A stretch of DNA of 64,000 bases from Jackrogersella multiformis (Eukaryota; Ascomycota; Sordariomycetes; Xylariales; Hypoxylaceae): the NCBI GenBank assembly GCA_902806575.1, contig CADCXD010000004.1:1116001-1180000 (forward strand). Reading direction: 5' to 3'. Shown piece after piece: positions 60,251 through 64,000 of the stretch; the stretch's first letter is position 1; each line of letters begins with the position of its first letter. A model generated the notes under the pieces. The model had not been told where the DNA came from, did not search any database, and saw only the letters and a program-made list of their open reading frames with translations. Made by a program: the position numbers and the translations under genes.

Positions 60251-61649
60251 CTACTCCAGCATGGAGGCCTGGTTGGTGTACAGGACGTCTACGACGTTGC
60301 TCAGCTTATCGATGGTCTGGAGGGCGGCGTCGTAGGACTCGTCGCGCTGGGTCTCGTCGAAGATGTTGAGGCAGCCGGCGCCCTGGTCGAGGACGCCGAT
60401 GATGACCTTGTCGAGGATCATCTGGGAGAGCTTGCGCTCGACCTGCTGGGTGTCGAGGCCGACCATCTTGGCGATGTGGGCGATCTCGACGCGGCTGAAG
60501 GGCTCGATGACCTTGATGAGGTTCTGCTCGAGCATGGCGTCGTAGAGGCGGGCCAGGTGGCCGCGCACGAACTTGTCAGAGCCGAGCTCGTAGCGATAGG
60601 TCGCGAGGGCGCGCTCGTATTCCTCCAGGGACCGGTTCGAGTGCGCGCGGGCGATGGCCTTCATGGCCTCGAGGTTCTGGCCGGCGTACTTCTGGGCCTG
60701 CTTGGAGGTCATGAGGTTGTTGACGTCGTCGACGAGGTTGAGCATGATCTTGCACAGCAGCATGTACTGCAGGGCGGCGGTGGCCTTGACGGGGTCGTCC
60801 TGGGTGTGGTAGCCGTCGAGGGCCTCGATGAAGTACGAGAAGGCGGTGTTGAAGTCCTGGTCCATGGTGTGCAGCATGCCCGACTGCATGTCTAGGTTCG
60901 CCTGCAACAAGGGGGGCGTGTAGACTGAGGCGGCGCTCGTCCGCGCGCTGGTGAGGGCGGCGCGGGCCTTGGAGTTGTTGCCGAGGGCGTGGTATACTCT
61001 CGATTCCAGCAGCTGGACCTCGACCAAGACTAGCTTGTCGTCGAGGCGCTTGAGCTCCCGGAGGAGTCCGTTGATGAGGGTCAGGGCGTCGTAGTAGGAT
61101 TGCTTCTTCATGTATAGCGTGACCAACCTCGTCTCGAGGTTCTGGCGCAGGAATCCCCGTCTTTCGGAGGTGGCCCATTCTATACATGACTTGGTGACGG
61201 CGATCTGGATGTCGGTTGTATTCGGGATAGCGTCGAAGAGGTCGAGGAGCTGGCGGACTACGTAGGAAATAGATTAGATAGGTGTCTACAATCGCAACGA
61301 GACATGTACTAAGTTGAAGCATACCCAGTTTGGCCGTCTTGGCCTTCGCAAAGCTCGAGAGGACGGTTCTGCTAGTCGTCACGAGGTCGACGAGCTCTTT
61401 CGGCTTTCTAAACATGCAAACGTCAGATACAAAGTGCGAAAGCAGAATCCGATGGGGGGTTGCTGCTCACTTTTCATCCCGGTACAACTCTCCTAAGCTT
61501 ATTAGGGCGGTCTCGTATTCTTTGATGGCTGCATCTGAGGTGACGGAAGGGGGTTTGGATATGATCTCCTTATAGACGGCTTCGGCTTTTCGCGGGTCGG
61601 TGCTGGCGAGCGATTGCGCCTCCTTCACACACGGCTTCTTCGAAGCCAT
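60251..61649 (-). CDS. RPN6: 26S proteasome lid subunit Rpn6
   Basis: Three minus-strand exons, 61471-61649, 61325-61407 and 60251-61257, join in frame to 422 residues, the usual length of Rpn6 (PSMD11). Rpn6 clamps the regulatory lid to the 20S core. The N-terminal alpha-solenoid begins at about residue 10 (AQSLASTDPRKAEAVYKEII), followed by YYDALTLINGLLRELKRLDD and LLESRVYHALGN. The C-terminal PCI domain covers about residues 300-395 (LYDAMLEQNLIKVIEPFSRV, EIAHIAKMVGLDTQQVERKL, SQMILDKVIIGVLDQGAGCL). The introns are 63 and 67 bases, with donors GTGAGC and GTATGC. Codon bias is strong in the last exon, as expected for an abundant protein. Nothing is truncated. Confidence 0.94.
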
Positions 61650-62612
61650 ATTGACTGGTGCGTGCTCGAGTATATGTACGTGGGTAAACGGCGGGGCGGG
61701 TCGAATGTGTCTGTAAAGGAATGAGATTCTCAGCAGTAGTAACTATGTGAGTTTTGAGGTTTTGAATTGGTGTAGAATAAAGTTTTTTAAAAAAAGATGT
61801 CGATTTAACAGATGGTAAGATAGTAGATCTAAAGAGATGGTACCTACCTTGGTAAGGTGTGCAACACTGAGCTCAGGAACTCACCTACCACTTGGGCACT
61901 CTTCGTACTTGCTTGCAGCTCCAGCCTTGCGATTACCTAAAGTGATAAAAATGGATACCCACCTACTGACGCAGCTCACTCTGCCTAACACTAGCGCGGA
62001 CCGTCATATAATTCCGCTCCGTTCGGACCCTAAGCTAGGTACCTAGGTACATCTAATATATATGAATGCATTCGAACTCTCGAAGCATCTCAAAATTAAG
62101 GCATGGAATACTTAAGAGTTTTTATAAGAGCTAATAATATCAATCGAACATAACCACCTAAATCGCCCTCAAGATTACTATCAGGTTAATTTTATTGTTA
62201 GATATCAACATATGGGCCCATTTTAACAATGTAGGTAATGTTATCAACAGCCTATAAGTATTGGACGTCGATATCAAAATTCAACCCCAGATACATCCGC
62301 CTTTAAACCCCTGGGTAAAACGAGCCCATGGCCGGTCGTCCATGACAGTATACCTATATTTACATAACTTAGTTATGTAGCATATGAAGTAGAGAGTGCT
62401 TATCCTTCACATCCTCCTTCACCTGAAAAAAGGAGAGTATAACCGCAAGCGCCGCCGAGATATTTTTTCCCCCTTTGCTGAATCGAGAACTCCTCCACAA
62501 CTCCTATTTATACTAGTAAATAGCCGTCCCGACTTTTTTATATCCTTCGACAGCCTTTATCATGCAAAGCTTGTCGTTTCTGTCATCACACGCCAGGACG
62601 TCAGTTCTCCCT
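61650..62612. other. RPN6 promoter and 3' region of the kinase-like gene
   Basis: This holds the RPN6 upstream region and the downstream region of the gene at the right edge, both on the minus strand. A TACCTAGGTAC motif lies at 62038-62049. The middle (62050-62300) is AT-rich but keeps CpA and TpG. No gene is visible. Confidence 0.5.
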
Positions 62613-64000
62613 CTACACCAAATTAGTACGTGGGAAGCTGTCTTCGTTACCTGCGTATATGTGAGCCTGCCAGTTGCGCACCTTGTTTGCCCGGGCGGTC
62701 TGCATAATCTGCGAACCACTATCGCCGGCCATGTCCCTCTCCTGGATAGAGCTGCTGCTCAGGGGCCGGTAAGGTGCTAGTCGGGAACCCGGTCTACCCG
62801 AGCCGCTCTGCCTCTTCGTCGAAATGTTAAATCCCTCGCTTCCTCTGCTGATATTCAAGTTGCCGAACCCGAAATCCCAGCCGCCGTATTGGTGGACGCA
62901 ATGCGGTTCTGTGATCTGGCAGTTCTCCGTTAGGATTTTGTATGTAAACTGCTCCACCTCCTGGGCCGTTGGTCTTTCATGCGGAACCACCGAGAGCATT
63001 CGAGCCACCACCTGTAACATCGGCCCCACGCCACGAAACACCGGGTCATCCTTCTTAGATGCGTCCTTAGCCAGACCAACCATCCACGATTCGACCTGCC
63101 CAATGTTCTTATGAAATGAAGAATCCAAGACTGCTCCTCCTCTGCCAGCCAGTTTATGCTTCGCCGCTCGGTGTGATGCAAAGGCCCGATTTTGACGTTT
63201 CATTAGAAAACTCAGAATTTCGAGTATCACGCAACCTAATGAGAAGATATCGGCTGTTTGGGGGTTAAGAGAGGGAGTTGGCGAATGCAGCATCGAGGCG
63301 GGATTCCCACTATCCAAGCCTCCCCGATTGATGGATAACGACGAGTTATCCGAAGATGTCGATGTTGATGTTGAAGAGGCAACAAGGGTACTTCTTCGGT
63401 GTTGGCCGGAGTGGGAGGTTGACGGGCGATACCACTGTTCAGGGGCCGCGTAATCGTAAGACTCCTTGTCGAACGCCGATTTGTCGGAAGTATTGGCTAT
63501 TGCCTCTACGCTTAGGCGGCTTATATCCGCGAAGAATATGTGGTTGTCGGTGTTGAAAAGTACTGTCGAGGGCTTAATGTTGCCATGAGACAACCCTCGT
63601 ATATGAAGATAGCATAAGGCGTCAACAAGACAGTGAATCCAGTTCATGAGCATGAACCGCCGATCTTGCTTGGCCAGCGACTTAACCGAACCCGGCATGG
63701 TTACTAGAAGGGATTTGAGACTGAAGTCGCTCGGAAGGGTGAAGAGGGCGTAAGCAAAGCCTTGGTGGACATATGCGCCGAAATAGGATGCGAGGTGAAC
63801 ATTTTCGATATTCTTCGCCTTGTTGATCTCGTAGAGGAACTCTTCTCCCGTCAAAAGTCCAGGTCCAGACCCGATGGGAAGGCGGCGCCTCGAGAATATT
63901 TCACCAGGTCTGTTTGGCAGCTCGACTCTATCCACGGCGGTGTTGAGATTGAGTCCACCGCGCTTATCCACAGTAAGTGGTACGACTTCGTGATCTTCGT
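62613..64000 (-). CDS. Kinase-like protein, 5' part outside the window
   Basis: An open frame runs from the right edge to the stop at 62613-62615. It stays open to base 64000, so the start and probably the glycine loop and VAIK lysine lie outside. The visible protein, about 462 residues, shows an N-lobe fragment (GEEFLYEINKAKNIENVHLA), the alpha-E helix, a catalytic loop reading HGNIKPSTVLF where HRDLKPxNxL is usual (Asn codon 63579-63581), a DIS in place of DFG, a Ser-rich insert of about 60 residues after YDYAAPEQWY, DIFSLGCVILEIL (helix F), and the ERPTAQEV motif of the C-lobe. A Ser/Arg-rich tail follows. Loss of the catalytic Asp suggests a pseudokinase or atypical kinase; the metal-binding Asp in ADIS is kept. 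The family call is firm; activity is inference. Confidence 0.78.
   Translation of the reverse strand, partial: EDHEVVPLTVDKRGGLNLNTAVDRVELPNRPGEIFSRRRLPIGSGPGLLTGEEFLYEINKAKNIENVHLASYFGAYVHQGFAYALFTLPSDFSLKSLLVTMPGSVKSLAKQDRRFMLMNWIHCLVDALCYLHIRGLSHGNIKPSTVLFNTDNHIFFADISRLSVEAIANTSDKSAFDKESYDYAAPEQWYRPSTSHSGQHRRSTLVASSTSTSTSSDNSSLSINRGGLDSGNPASMLHSPTPSLNPQTADIFSLGCVILEILSFLMKRQNRAFASHRAAKHKLAGRGGAVLDSSFHKNIGQVESWMVGLAKDASKKDDPVFRGVGPMLQVVARMLSVVPHERPTAQEVEQFTYKILTENCQITEPHCVHQYGGWDFGFGNLNISRGSEGFNISTKRQSGSGRPGSRLAPYRPLSSSSIQERDMAGDSGSQIMQTARANKVRNWQAHIYAGNEDSFPRTNLV

Noticed and set aside
1..64000. CRISPR array, prophage or bacterial operon
   Set aside because: The genes are eukaryotic with spliceosomal introns, and no regularly spaced repeat array is present. 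The palindromes are irregularly spaced and very short.
1..64000. tRNA or rRNA genes
   Set aside because: I looked for B-box-like GTTCRANNC and cloverleaf-compatible flanks and found no convincing candidate; a covariance-model scan would settle this.

Overview
This window reads as nuclear DNA of a filamentous ascomycete (Pezizomycotina, most likely a Sordariomycete). The genes carry short introns with canonical GT/AG ends. Orthologues of general eukaryotic genes (RPN6, PUS3, GPI15, RPC17, COG7, SDS3) sit beside families typical of filamentous fungi. A 17.7-kb AT-rich island carries the mark of repeat-induced point mutation (RIP): CpA and TpG are almost absent, TpA is in excess and CpG survives. 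Many intergenic spaces carry palindromes built from TACC/GGTA units. I cannot name the genus.

Layout. 1-10.3 kb is gene-poor, with one small conserved-looking fungal ORF at 2825-3328. 10.3-15.8 kb holds one large six-exon gene for a WD40/alpha-solenoid protein with a long disordered tail. 17.9-25.2 kb is a housekeeping block: GPI15/PIG-H, PUS3/DEG1, a Rho-like GTPase with an altered G3 box, RPC17 and COG7. From about 25.3 to 42.946 kb lies the RIP island of decayed transposons, with no open frame of 60 codons, a 98-bp direct repeat near both ends, and an inner pair of direct repeats enclosed by a 14-bp inverted repeat. 42.9-44.6 kb is a spacer packed with GGTA palindromes. 44.6-48.2 kb encodes a fusion of a PARP6/8-like ADP-ribosyltransferase with a UBE2Q-like ubiquitin-conjugating domain. 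Then follow an Sds3-type histone deacetylase subunit (50.5-52.3 kb), an AsaB/CmcJ-type oxygenase (52.6-53.4 kb), a 1588-residue AT-hook protein (54.6-59.3 kb), the proteasome lid subunit RPN6 (60.3-61.6 kb) and, running off the right edge, a kinase-like protein with Asn in place of the catalytic Asp.

The genes do not form a metabolic cluster or an obvious co-regulated system. The most notable single gene is the PARP-UBE2Q fusion. The most notable structural feature is the island, whose left edge lies within roughly 150 bp of the COG7 start codon. Several proteins have altered catalytic motifs: the GTPase, the kinase-like protein and the third triad position of the ADP-ribosyltransferase. All calls come from reading the sequence and from family knowledge; no alignment or database search was run.
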